Shown piece by piece: positions 10,790-22,670 of a stretch of 64,000 nt of DNA; within the stretch, counting starts at the first letter, position 1; each line of letters opens with the position of its first letter. The notes beneath the pieces are model-generated. The model saw only the letters and a list, made by a program, of their open reading frames with translations. It ran no database searches and was not told the DNA's origin. The position numbers and the translations under genes are program-made. This stretch comes from Escarpia spicata. Its lineage: Eukaryota > Annelida > Polychaeta > Sabellida > Siboglinidae. The stretch is taken from assembly GCA_963995525.1 (NCBI GenBank), contig OZ023206.1, forward strand, positions 27,223,595 to 27,287,594, written 5' to 3'.

Positions 10790-12725
10790 GCTGCACACCG
10801 CCCGATTGTCTACGCTGCGGAGCATCTCGACCGTCGAAGCCCAATCGCTTATGATTGTAGGCTTATGATTGGCCTATGACTGATCGCCGCAAACCGCTAC
10901 GATTGTTCACAACTGGATATGTAAACATAGCGTTATTGTTATATTCACCATACATGTTACTATTATTAGATAAACCAACTTAATCTAGATTCTAGAACAC
11001 TTCACTTTTGCTGCGTACACACGTAACTTCGTGGTTAGTTGTGACGCAGCGAAGGGCAAATTGCCGTTAAAAACTATTATATGTGTCCTTTGAAAAATTG
11101 TAGCTCCATTGTGATTATTGGCGACTAAAACTTAATTATTCAATACAGTTACATTCATAATAGATCATTACATAGACCAATCAGTTGTCATGCCAACAAT
11201 AACTTATATAAAAAATGCAAACAGATTACGTTTTGCTGCTTGTGAAAAGCGTGTACCTCAAATTTAAATGTGAAAAGGTGACCCACATTTGATAATGTAG
11301 ATTATGGATACAATATGTGTCCTTTGTAAACAAATGTTGCTCGAGCAACTTTATTATTATTTGCAATAGTTTTAGAATACGCCTGTGCCAATAATACGTA
11401 TCAATGTGAAGATGTCGCCCGCAGCAAGCTTCCACCACTTTTAATTATTATCAAAACAGCTACATTTATCATATGGATTCGGGCGGACGTATGTTCTAGT
11501 GATACATACATATAAGGTACGCATACAAATACCTCATAATTACAATTTATATTTGCTTGAGCTTGGAAAGCATGTTATACGTGTTCTTTAAAAAGAAATG
11601 TGGCTCCAGTGGTCAAACGCGAATATTTGCAAATAATGTTATGTTTAGAAGAATATGTTTAGAAAACTCCTAGATATACTGTACTATTGCAGAAATAGAT
11701 ATATGTCATGGATCGCTGAATAGTCAAATCAATACCCATGCAAGATGTATGAATTGTGCAATAAACATAAGTGATATAGCCTAAATCAAACGTTTCCCTT
11801 CATTTCAATGTGAATAAAGGAACCCTGAGTCATCATCCGCCACGTTTAATTATTATCATAATGTTTATCGCGTAGATTTTCGTGGACTTTTGTCTTGGCA
11901 ATTTATTCATGTTGTACATCTAAAAAATACATCATAATTACAACTGCAGTTTGTTTTGTATTGAAAAGTACATTGTGCGTGTGTCCGTACATAAAAACTG
12001 TATCTCTGCCAGACCATAGCAGTTATTTGCAAATATGTTTAGCAGATGACTGTGACTATACTGTACATTTCAGTTATATTTTAAGGATCACTGAATAGAT
12101 CAATCAACTACTACGCTCGAGGCATTCAACATTTGCATGAAATGAGCAAAGAAAATTAGGCATACAACCAAAATGAACCGATTCCCCTATATTTCTATAT
12201 ATAATGAAAACTAACCCGAAGCGACTTCCCGCCGTTCAAAATTATTGTAAGATTATATAGTGTTATGCATCATTGAAAACAACAACCTTGCTAACTTTAT
12301 ATATAACCCGTATGATTTGTGTGCAATCCGAGAGGCCGTGCAAACTAAATAAAGCGCCCCCTATGCATTTCAGTGCGCTAGAAATGACAGGCAGAAACCT
12401 CTGACTATACTTAGAATTTTCTTTTAAAATGGAAATATTCCTCTATTGCAATTTATTTGACGTTGACCATCACTTCCGTAGGCCTGTAATAAGTGTATTG
12501 TAATATTGGCTAATTCCTTACGATTCGAAAATCACAATCGGAAAGTGCCGCACAACGCCCAATTGTTCAAGATTGCCAGTCAGCGTCAGTCGTGCCGATT
12601 GAACATGTTCAATCGCCACGATTGCTGATGACTCGACGTAAGACTGACGAATCGTAGTCGTAAGCACACGCACACCGCCCCGAATACGCCCGATTATCTA
12701 CGCTGCGTATGGCGCCGCCCTGCGC
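10790..12725. repeat. Degenerate long-period repeat region bracketed by matching GC-rich ends
   Basis: The edges carry the same wording in the same orientation: CACACCGCCCGATTGTCTAC at about 10,794 and CGCCCGATTATCTACGCTGC at 12,698. Between them, related blocks recur. TGTGTCCTTT-like starts lie at about 11,080, 11,311, 11,580 and 11,978; TCAATGTGAA followed by TTTAATTATTATCA lies at 11,404 and 11,806; CATAATTACAA lies at 11,535 and 11,932. The better pair is spaced about 400 bp. The right flank is rich in CGATTG/CAATCG and includes the perfect 20-bp palindrome CGATTGAACATGTTCAATCG at 12,596-12,615. No protein seen. Confidence 0.5.
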
Positions 12726-13424
12726 GTAGTTTCCTTTGTTAAATCTTATATTCTGAATTAGACCGACCTTTCACCTAGACTAATGCCCAACTATCCTACG
12801 CTAGACATACGCCATGTGCCCCCTGACGAATGGACGTAACACTGCAATTTATCAACAAACATAATATCGCTCACGAAAGCTAAGGTAGTCTAAGACACTT
12901 TTTTGTTCTCTGAGTAACGTTTAGCTATAATCGTTTCTTAATGTGTCTACAGGTAGTTTATGAATAATAGTGACTCACAATTATATTTATCTGATCAATA
13001 TCTCCACTGCTTTTCCGATTGTTCCTGACCACAAAATTTCAATGATCCAGTCCCAAGATGTTCCCGCCAAATGAATTGGGTTATATCAGTTGTGGTATTT
13101 AGAAAACAATACTTACAATTAAAAAAGAGCAATAAGTGGGACCCTCACTAAAGGCTCGGGACACCCTCAGCAGAAGGCTGGGATCCCGAGAACCTTTGAA
13201 CACAAACATCCAGGTAAACCCCTGCTTTTTTAATTTACACAGATGTCGGCGTGTTGGACATTTACATTATTTCCTATGACATAGCCGACTGGGTGGATGT
13301 TGTCCGGGTGGTATTGTCCGGAAGGTATACGTCCTAGATCCGTGCGACTGTGCGCCATACGAGCATATTTCCGGAGATTTTCCACAGTGGAAATTCATTA
13401 TTATTGTTATATCTCCTTGTGTTA

Positions 13425-13505
13425 TGAGGGGCATAAGACAAGCGGGTGAGGATGAAAGATGGAGAGATGAGGCTGAGGCTGCTGATAGGAAGCTATGGAG
13501 AGAAA
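13425..13505 (+). mobile_element. Tiny LINE C-terminal fragment
   Basis: The frame reads GEDERWRDEAEAADRKLWRE and then ends in a stop after RT. This resembles the last residues of LINE ORF2 proteins in this window (compare GDDERWRE before the (GA)n at 31,844). Very short; lies inside the insertion in the left arm described above. Confidence 0.4.
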
Positions 13506-14150
13506 GAACCTGACCTCATCTCTGCAGAGGGAACAAGGAGGAAGAAGACAATCTCCCCCACAGATATGTCATAATCTACACAAGGCGCACAGGTCCCCCC
13601 ACACGTCTCCATCCCCACCTGTCTTACCATTCAGCGGGTTCGTGGGTGGACTGTTTCTCCGTGTCCGTCAGGGCGGAAGACCAGTTGTCTGCAGTGGCTA
13701 ACGAACACATGTGTGCATCGATGCGCAAATGTTTTGCTCAGCGCCCTGGGTATAAGTCGTCATCAGTCGTTTATTATGCGCTTGATTTAACACGGCGCAA
13801 TTGTTCTGGCATCATTTGTTCTTAGATGTGTCTTGTAGGTAGCTTGATATTATTTATGTACCGGGTCTTGTTACCAACTCGCTACTAACGACAAACGCTA
13901 TCGGCAGTTTGCATATTGACATTTAAGAAAACGCGATTCCATCCCGTGTCTTCGGTTAGGTCGACATGACATAGGTTTCGCCGGTAACGCATAATGTGCG
14001 ACGATACATCTCTGGCAGTCTGAATATGGAAAGGAAGTCAATTTAAGGGTCATTATCGTACAAAGCGTACACAAGAGGGAGAGTGGCAAAGTCCACGTAC
14101 TAACTATGCAAATTCACCGGACGCATGTGAATTAATGACATAACACTGTT

Positions 14151-14209
14151 ACATACATGCATGCATGCATGCATACATACATACATACATACATACATAC
14201 ATACATACA

Positions 14210-14243
<34 letters not shown>

Positions 14244-14284
14244 CATGCATGCATACATGCATACATGAATACAAACAAACATAC
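14151..14284. repeat. (CATA)n / (CATG)n microsatellite
   Basis: Uninterrupted ATAC repeats with CATGCATG at both edges, about 130 bp. Confidence 0.95.
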
Positions 14285-15759
14285 GTCAATACGTACTGGG
14301 GAGGTGGGAGAATTAGTAACTTCTGTTCGAATAGGCAAATATCGACAGTTGTGAATGAACCCTTACAGAAACACAAACTGGTTGGCGGGTTGGGTGTATT
14401 AGTATTAATATGTGACGCTTGGTGTGCCATTCTTGTGTATCGTCTTAGCCACTGCAGGTGTCTTAAGTAAGATTCATGGTAACGGCAATAGTGTTAATTT
14501 TATTTCATATCATCTCGCATTTTACGCCTGTTTTCTTACACATTGTGCACGTTGTTTTGCTGTTTGTTAAACTTCATTTCCATCTTGTTTACAAGTCCTA
14601 ATCACTATTATTTCTGTCTTTTTTCATTATGGATGTCATTATTCATAACAACCAGCGCGTGTCCTTTTGGGCGTTTTCGTGCGTTCGTGCTCATTTTCTT
14701 CTAGCAATACTGGGAAAAGTGTATCCAGTGACTGACTGGTAAACAACTTAGGCCATCAAACTGCTAGATGGTAGGTAACTTAAATTAAAAGGATATTGTT
14801 GTTACGTTGACCTTTCTGAAAATCAACAAAACTAGCCAAACTTCGAGGCTATAGCACGGGTTCCTAGTAAACATATTAACAACCGCTACGTGAGATTAAG
14901 CTACACTATACATATGCTAAACGCTTTCCACTGTCTCTGAACCAGTGGTATTTGTAACAGCAGATGTTTATTTCGCCACATTTACCTGACAACCCGTGTC
15001 TTAGCACCGACGAAGCCATGACACCAGTCACGTTTTTCACCACATACATGTGAGAACCAATATCGTGGTGCCCTAAACAATGTAACGTCAGTCATGGCTT
15101 TCACCACATATCTCCGAGAAGACGTATCACATTTAACTATTTCAGCAGCGACTCGAAAAAATTGGCACTTTCGTTTGGCGTGCGAGTTTCCTGTGGCATC
15201 GGCATGAACAGAAGCGTGGGCGTGACATATTATACGGCAAATCACAACGTTTCAAGCAGACAGTCATTAGTGACTTACCGTCGCGCACGTGACACGAGTA
15301 CTAATGGCTCATCTGCGGCGTCTTCAACATTTGCTGACATTTCTGAAGCCAGATAATGTTCCAAATTTGGTCGCTTGTTAGACGTAATGTCATACGTTAG
15401 AATGGGCTTATTGCTTCGCAAGGTGGGTACTTTTTAGAATATCTGAAAAGAGGTCAAAATAGACGGTGCAAACTGAATCACCCGTTATTACGCCATGCTA
15501 CCATGTTGACGGTATTGTTGGTTGCCGTTACCATGAATCTTACTTAAGACGCCTGCAGTGACTAAGGCGGTACACAAGAATGACACATCAAGCGACATAT
15601 GATAATACAACATCCACCCAGTCGGCTATGTCATAGGAAATAGTGTAAATGTTCAACATGCCGATATTAGTGTAAATTAAATAAATGCTGCCCATAGTTG
15701 AGGCAGCCTGAAAGAAGAAACATTACAAAGAATAAGATACAAACCGAACATTTTATTTG

Positions 15760-16055
15760 TAGTCTATAGACACGTGGACAAGATAAACGGAAGATGTAGG
15801 AACGGAGAGAAGAAATTGTCATGAAAAAAACACATAAAGATTAAAGTAGTGGGAAGGAGAATGAAATGGGCAGGATATGTGCAAAGAATGGGCGATGATA
15901 AACTGTCAACAAGAGCATGGAAAGCAGAAGAGGGTGGCAAACGACGAAGAGGAAGACCAAAGCTGAGATGGAATGACAGCATGAAACGGGACCTTGGGAG
16001 GGCAGGTGAGAACAATCATGAATGGAATGTCATTGCGGACACTGAGAGTTGACAT
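15760..16055 (+). mobile_element. LINE ORF2 C-terminal fragment
   Basis: The frame at 15,849-16,052 reads RRMKWAGYVQRMGDDKLSTR, then GGKRRRGRPKLRWNDSMKRD. This is the conserved W.GH..RM ... RRGRP..RW tail of LINE reverse transcriptases, ending in TGA. Upstream frames are broken. It lies directly outside the right arm of the inverted-repeat element. Confidence 0.8.
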
Positions 16056-16464
16056 GAAAAGCGGACGTAGCTGCCAATTAAATGACGTGGACCCCACCGC
16101 GCAAGGGAGCAAGGGAAAGAAAAAAACACATGTATAAGAAGAACATTTGCATTATGTGACCAAATGAAGTTCATGGTAGTGGTATATATTTCGATTACCA
16201 CGACTGGGCGGTTAACATGGTGAAACACACCGTCGTTACCTTCCAATCGGCGTGCCGGTGTAGGACGCTGAAAATACTAGTGTTTTGAGAGTACTTTCAT
16301 AACACTACCGTGGTGTTTTGAGCGTACCCTCAACACAGTACTATTAAGTTCAAAACACTACCCTACGTACGCTCACAACACTACCCAATTTCTAAACACC
16401 ACCGTCAGTATATTTTACCAGCCCAAATCAGTCACCTCTGGGAATCATTCTTTACAGTAGGGTC
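16056..16464. other. Non-coding stretch with a few GTGTTTTGAG motifs
   Basis: At 16,270-16,420 short related motifs recur (GTGTTTTGAGNGTAC, TCAACAC, AACACTACC). Too short and irregular to define a unit. No genes seen. Confidence 0.4.
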
Positions 16465-17000
16465 GAGGTCGTAATCTTTGGAGCCAATTAGGCAAAGGAA
16501 ATAAATAGTTAGTATGAAATTACTAAATATGAATTATGTTTAATGCCACTATTATAATTAGTTATGGTTTGATCTAGTTGTGGATGGGGTTAGGGTTAGT
16601 TAAAGTGTAATCATTGAAACCAGTCAGACGACGGGAATAAATAGTCAGTGTGATAATCAGACGACTGGAATAAATAGTTATCTATTAGGATTTAGATTAT
16701 TATAATTAATTACGTTTGGACTCAACCATGGTGGGTTAGAGTTAAATATAACATAGACGTTATAACCAATCAGACGATGGGGATAAGTAGTTAATGTGAA
16801 ATATCCTTATTAATTAGATTAAAGTTACTATCATTAGCTATGGTTGTGATTAGAGTAATCGTTGGAACCTATCAGATTATGGGAATAAATAGGTTGTGTT
16901 AAAGGTCATTGTTCATGAGGGTTAAAGTTATTAATACTAGTTATGGCTGGAGTCAGTAAAATGTTGGGTTAGCTTAATCGTTGGAACCAATCTGCATTAT
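16465..17000. repeat. Degenerate tandem repeat, unit ~110-130 bp, 4-5 copies
   Basis: Each unit contains a version of AATCRTTGGAACCAATCAGA, then GGGAATAAATAGTTARTGTG, then ATTATAATTAGTTATGG and a GTTAG-rich segment. The copies are strongly diverged. A further piece with TGATGGGAATAAATAGTTAA lies at 17,853-17,872, on the far side of the LINE at 17,020-17,700, so the LINE probably inserted into the array. Confidence 0.65.
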
Positions 17001-17019
17001 CACATATACATATGATAAG

Positions 17020-17700
17020 GCCCGTGTAGATCGACTTAAATATGAGCTTTCTCTTTCTTAGTATTATCTCCTAATTGATTCGTTAACTTGTCAGTTTAAG
17101 TCCAGCTTTCTTAAACTGAACATAGCTAAAACTAAGGAGTTAGTCTGAGGAGGGGGAAGGATTACACAGGCACCAAAACCGATCTCGATAGACAATCAAG
17201 AAGTTGAAATAGTCGATAGCTTCAGGTACCTGGGTATTTTGCTCGAGCAAAGCTTGACGTTTTGTGAACAAGTAAATTATGTGTACAAGAAAGCCAAGCC
17301 ATTCTCTTGAGAAAATTGAAAAGCTTTGATGTCAGTTAGCATATGCTTGAAGTTCCTGACATGGGGTTGATAGAAAACATTTTATTATTTAACATGGTAC
17401 GGCAACATCAATAGCAAAAATAAAATATAGCTCGCACGTATTGTCAACTTAGCTAGCAAATTGATTGGCCGTAATCAGATACAACTGTCTAATTTGTATA
17501 ATGTTGCCCTAGAAAGGAAAGCTACTCAAATATTATACGATCCAGTCCATCCTCTGACCCCCCGCTTTTCAGAAACTTCCGTCAGGCAGACGTTTGAAAG
17601 TGCCATTAGCGAAGAAACATCTTTTTAAGAAATCGTTTATTCCCTCTGCCTTTTTAATGTTAAATGCTAGTTTTAAGTAAACTGCTTACAGCAGAACATG
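17020..17700 (+). mobile_element. LINE (L2/Rex/CR1-like) RT C-terminal half, many breaks
   Basis: Broken frames read SSFLKLNIAKTKELV, then SIDNQEVEIVDSFRYLGILL, then FCEQVNYVYKKAKP, then ASKLIGRNQIQLSNLYN and DPVHPLTPRF. These are the blocks after the catalytic box in L2/Rex-type reverse transcriptases, in the right order. Stops and frameshifts are frequent (for example after KELV). The YADD region is not present. Confidence 0.75.
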
Positions 17701-17889
17701 TATGGAACGTTGTGGTATGAACGTCTACTTTATTTCCTATTGTTTTATTTATTATGTTTATACAAAATTGCAGTGCTAGTTATGAGGTGTTTTACCATTT
17801 TTATGTGTTGCACCAGTTTTGTTACTGGCATTTCAATCCTGAATTTAATCTTGAATGATGGGAATAAATAGTTAATGTTCATCGTTTGA

Positions 17890-18219
17890 TCTTTGTAGTT
17901 GAATACGACGTTAATATAATAGTTGAAAAATCATTGACTTTGGATTGTGTTAAACTCTCATTCCATAACAATAAATGTAGAGGCTGTTCAACAAGCCCAA
18001 CCGTTCCTATGAGTTATACCAGGGATAGGGCGAGGGTTATAGCTTCCGAAATAATATGAATATCTCTTGAGGGGTAATATCCATGTCATGACATTTTCCT
18101 AGAACTAGAACGCCAATACAATAAGGCGAAACGCATGATTGTTGGTCTTCACATTGTGAAGATGATTAACTTTGTTCCACCAAAGTCACTCCTATTCTGT
18201 TATTGTGGTGTTATTGAAG
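17890..18219. other. Intergenic sequence, nothing recognised
   Basis: No frame with family resemblance and no repeat. Confidence 0.4.
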
Positions 18220-20543
18220 ACGGATCCAAGTGTCGGATCTGATCAGCGCATTGTCACAGCTACAATAGTCTACGTAAGAAAAAATCGCCACCAAGCAAAG
18301 TGAAGTATGACTGGAATGCGCTAAGCAAGGAGTGTGGCTTGCAAAAACAGTACACATGTGAAGAACGGATCAGATTTTAGATTCTGGAATTTATAGATGA
18401 AACAGAAACGGAGCAATTCGTTTCATTTCAGCGAACAGAGCTGCGACAGAGAAAATTATTCCTGCCAGTAAGAAACAGAAAAAGAAAATATACTCACATG
18501 ATCCACAGAGAACGTTGAAGAGGCCTATAGGGTCTACCAGCAAAACACCGTAGCTGACAACAGAGTGAGGTATGAGCAGGCCAAGAAGAACATGGAGACA
18601 ACCTATAACATTGTGCAGAAGGAAGAACTTTGCACTAACATTGCTAAAGTCGAAAATGCACACATTAATCGAAGACACGGACAGAGCTGGAAGCTTATAA
18701 ACCAGATAAGTGGTAGAAAGACAGCTCGTAAAGGACAACTAAAGGGCAAAACTTCACAAAAAGGGTGGAAAACTGCTACGATCACTTCCACAAACTACTA
18801 GGCAGTCCACCAGATCAGAGGACGAAGAGATCGAACCTTTAATCACAAATATCAACATCAAGGAAGGACCTTTTGAAAGAGACGTGTATGAGAAGGCCAA
18901 GAAATACTTGAATGATGGAAAGAGCTGCGGGGATGATGGTATACCACCTGAAATGCTAAAACACTGTGATCTGGACAGTATCATACTAGAGTTTTGCAAC
19001 AAAGCTTTGATTGAAGGGAAAATATCGCTACAGTGGACAGTTCTGAACATTATTCCAATACCTAAGAATGGCAATTTAAGCATGGCAGGGAATTACACGA
19101 GCTTTAGCCTGAGCTCCATTGGCGCAAAGACATTTAACAGGATGATATTGAACAGAATACGTCCTGAAATTGACCACTACCTAGGAGACAATCAGAATGG
19201 ATTCCAGACAGGGAGGACAACAGTAGGTCATATACTAACCCGGAGAAGGTTAATAGAAGGAATTATAGCAAAGCATCTTCCTGCAATTATGCCATTCGTA
19301 GACTTCCGAAAAGCATTTGATACGGTTCATCGTGGCAAGATGATGACAATTCTTGAGGTCTATGGTGTCCCCAAACGGCTAGTAACAGCTATTTCCAACA
19401 TGTACAGGAACACACGTGCCAAAGTACAATCACCGGATGGAGAAACTGAGCTTGTTGATTTTTGATATCACGGCGGGAGTGCTACAAGGTGACACGATAG
19501 CGCCATACCTCTTCGTGATAGTCCTTGACTATCGAGCTATCGACGGAAGAGAAGAGGAATTTGGATTCCAGATAACAAGAAGAAAAAGTAGACGTGTTAA
19601 ACCTGAGGTTATCACCGATTTCGAATTTGCCGATGCTATTACGCTACTATCAGAAGTGATCAATCAGGCACTGGAGCTTCTAACCCGAGTGGAAACATCA
19701 TACGCAACGATTGGTTTAAAGATCAATCCTGGTGGAAAAACCAAATATATCGCATTCAACCAAATAGGAAACACCTGCATCGTTGCCAAGGAAGGAGCTG
19801 TTTTAGAGAAGGTTGAAGACTACAAATACATTGGCTGCTGGGTCTGCACAACAGCCAAAAACATCAAAACCAGGAAGGCAATGGCGTGAAAAGCGCTCAA
19901 CCAACTAAACCTAATATGAAAATGTAAAATCCCACGCAAAATCAAGCAATGACTTTTTTTGTAACAATACAGTGTGCTACTCTATGGATGTGAAACATGG
20001 ACAATAACGAAAAACTTGACAAACAACTAGACGAATGTTACACAAGAATGCTTCGAGCCGCATTTAACATTCACTGGCAACAACATTTGACAAACATAGA
20101 ATTGTACATTGGAATGTGTAAAGTCACTGATAAAATAAGAAGAAGACGATTGAGATTTGCCAAACTCTGTTACAAACATAAGGATGAAATGGCATCTAAG
20201 GCCATCTTGTGGCAACCGACACATGGAAGAACCAAGGCAGGAAGTCCAGCAGCAACTTACATCGACTGCTTAAAGGAAGTTGCGGGTCTAGAGACTGAGG
20301 AGCTGAAGACGGCAATGGCAGACAGAGGGATCTGGAGACGGATGATTGAAGCCACTAATGTTCGACCCCGGTGGCCGATATGAGTGAGTGAGTGAGTGAG
20401 TGAGTGAGTGAGTGAGTGAGTGAGTGAGTGAGTGAGTGAGTGAGTGAGTGAGTGAGTGAGTGAGTGAGTGAGTGAGTGAGTGAGTGAGTGAGTGAGTGAG
20501 TGAGTGAGTGAGTGAGTGAGTGAGTGAGTGAGTGAGTGAGTGA
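18220..20543 (+). mobile_element. LINE with endonuclease end, full RT and (TGAG)n tail, inactive
   Basis: A 5'-truncated but otherwise long non-LTR retrotransposon. It starts with the end of the endonuclease (SDQRIVTATIVYVRKN, KYDWNALSKECGL). RT blocks follow in shifted frames: CGDDGIPPEML; NQNGFQTGRTT; MPFVDFRKAFDTVHRGK at about 19,290-19,340; GVLQGDTIAPYLFVIVLD. The catalytic box reads FADA instead of YADD at about 19,626-19,637. The C-terminal tail runs from 19,997 to 20,383 and ends MADRGIWRRMI. Frame changes occur near 18,800-18,884, 19,440, 19,890 and 19,980. The stop at 20,381-20,383 runs straight into 163 bp of TGAG repeats, the expected kind of 3' tail. Confidence 0.9.
20381..20543 (+). 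repeat. (TGAG)n microsatellite, ~41 copies, LINE 3' tail
   Basis: Perfect TGAG repeats starting at the stop codon of the LINE ORF and ending at GAAGGACATT. The position shows it is the element's tail, later expanded. Confidence 0.95.
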
Positions 20544-20599
20544 AGGACATTTGTAACCTATGAGCCATCTTTAACTTTTTCAGCAATAAACAAACCAAT

Positions 20600-20990
20600 A
20601 ATAACAATAAGTCCGTTTCTTAATATAACGCTTTTCGGTAAATAAATACCAATCAAAGCGCTTAACAGAATAAAATTATGTGTAAACTAAATACTAACAT
20701 ATAGAATTAATTAAATAAGCTAAAACATAAAACATTTAGGGTGTAGAAATACAGTTTCAAACAACGAAAGTAAACACCAGTTCTACAATATAGAAACTAG
20801 TGTCATTTAGGTGTGGCCAGTGTTTGCATCAAGGCGAATAGTGCATGCGAAATAGATGGGTTTTAAGGTGTTTCTAGAAAACTGCTAATGTCCCAGCCGA
20901 TCGCACACATTTTGACAAGTTATTTTTCCACACCTGTGGGCCTGTCACTGCAAAGCTCCCCGTCCAAAAACCAACAATAATACAGTTTTT
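20600..20990 (+). repeat. Possible interspersed repeat with 'AACGCTTTTCGG' start
   Basis: ATAACGCTTTTCGG ... CAATCAAAGCGCTTAACA at the left and a GGGTTTTAAGGTGTTT ... TTATTTTTCCACACCTGTGG ... AAGCTCCCCGTCC block at the right. This layout is common in invertebrate repeats. A diverged relative may lie at 27,590-27,890 in the bursicon-like gene intron. Family not identified. Confidence 0.3.
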
Positions 20991-21299
20991 AACATAACAA
21001 TTGCACTACAATATTCATACTACTATGTCCACTACTAGGGTAATTAAATTCGTTATGCTTGGATGTGTCAATTTCCAAATATATGCAAATTAGTGGAATT
21101 TTGTGAAGTGGTTCAAGGGACCCTTTGAGCCACCGTGTAGGGTCCCGTCAGTCATAACAATACCTTTATAATTAAAACAGATAAATAAGTTTAGTATGCC
21201 ATTTACATTACAATAAACATCTCGTATATGTAATACGAGTTATTCATCATACTTGAAATTAAGATAATGATTATCAGGCTTTACAATACCTACATTTAC

Positions 21300-22670
21300 T
21301 GTTACTGATGAAGAGGTTCTTAACGTGCTTAGTAAAACAAAGCAAACAAAGCAGTAGGTCCAGATGGTGTCAGACCAAATGTATTGAGAACATATGCAGA
21401 ACAGCTGTGTAGAATTTTATGTCATTTTTTAAACCTCTCGCTCACCCATGGTACGATTCTCGTGATCTGGAAAACGTCATGTATTGTCCCTGTTCCAAAA
21501 AACAGCCAGTGAAAGTGATGAATGATCTCCGTCCTGTAGCTCTTACATCATGTGTCATGAAAGTGTTTGAGAGAGTTGTACTTGTACACCTTCAGGAACA
21601 AGTAGCAGATTTTATGGATCCTCTTCAGTTTGTTTACAGAAAGAACAGAAGTGTAGATGATGCTATTTTACACGTTTTAAACAACGTTTTCTCCCATTTG
21701 GAAAAAAACCTGGCACATGTAGTCGTCTGATGTTTTACGAAGTTTCCAGTGCTTCTAATACCTTTCAGCCTCACCTACTCTCAGAAAAACAGTTAACCAT
21801 GAATGTCCAGGCATCCACCATAATGTGGATTTTAGATTATCTTACAAACCGTCAACAGTTTGTCAAAGTGCAGTCAGGAAGTTAATATTGCAGTCACCAG
21901 CAAGCTCTTGCTTCAGAACAGAATTTTATATCAGACGTCAACTGTACCAATACAGGTACCCCAAAGGGGACCGTTTTGTCGCCGTTTTTATTTTCTCTGT
22001 ATACGGCAGATAGTCGAAGCTCTCACGATGACTGCACGATTGACAACTACGCTGATGACACCACACTAACAAGACAGATAACTGACGACGATGACACCCA
22101 CTACCGACGGAGATTGACAGCTTTGTTCAGTGGTGTGACTAGATCCACCTGGATATGAATGTTTGTAAGACAAAAGAAATGTCGATTGATTTTAGAAGAT
22201 ACAAAAAATTTGCCTGATGTTGTTGTCACCAAAGGAATTGAGGTCGATCGAGTGGATAAATACAAATATTTAGGGGTCGTATTTGATAACATTTTAAGCT
22301 GGAAGGAGAACATGAACACCATTTTCAAGAAAGAACATACTCGTTTATACTGTTGAAGAAAAATTAAGATCATTTGACATGAAATTCTCAGGTTTTACAA
22401 ATGTATTTTACTTCTTCCATTCTAGTGTACTCACTTTTAGCTGTGTCTGCTGGGATGGAAATGTCCCAATGCAGCATAGGGACAGACTGGATAAGATTAT
22501 AAAAAGACGGAAAGTGTCGTAGGCATGAGACAGGACAGATTTGACACACACTACCAGGGACGACTGACAAACAAACGGACACTCATACTACATGACGACA
22601 CCCGCCCACTGAAGACAAACTTTGACAATAGAATCATTGGTCGTAGCGGAGTTTCCGAAACCGTTTAATT
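21300..22670 (+). mobile_element. LINE (L2/Rex/CR1-like) RT, frameshifted
   Basis: RT domain in several frames: LRPVALTSCVMKVFERVVL at about 21,530; LDYLTNRQQFVKVQSGS; TGTPKGTVLSPFLFSLYTAD at about 21,953-22,012; the catalytic YADDT at 22,048-22,062; then VDKYKYLGVVFDNILSWKEN. The C-terminal end reads HYQGRLTNKRTLILHDDTRP. At least six frame changes or stops. The YADD box itself is intact, but no frame spans the domain. Confidence 0.85.

Larger units (their letters stand above)
13230..15681. mobile_element. Inverted-repeat element flanked by TTAA, left arm interrupted
   Basis: The right arm (15,681 back to 15,522) is the reverse complement of two separated left segments: 13,230-13,303 and about 14,380-14,488. 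Matching wording includes ATTTCCTATGACATAGCCGA in the outer part and CTTAAGTAAGATTCATGGTA in the inner part. TTAA is present at both outer edges (13,230-13,233 and 15,677-15,680), with the termini reading TTTACAC. About 1.1 kb between the two left segments would be a later insertion; it contains a LINE fragment and a (CATA)n array. No transposase was seen, so it is non-autonomous if it is an element. Confidence 0.6.

Noticed and set aside
16578..16600. Telomere-like GGGGTTAGGGTTAG
   Set aside because: Only two units, inside a degenerate GTTAG-containing tandem repeat; not an interstitial telomere array.
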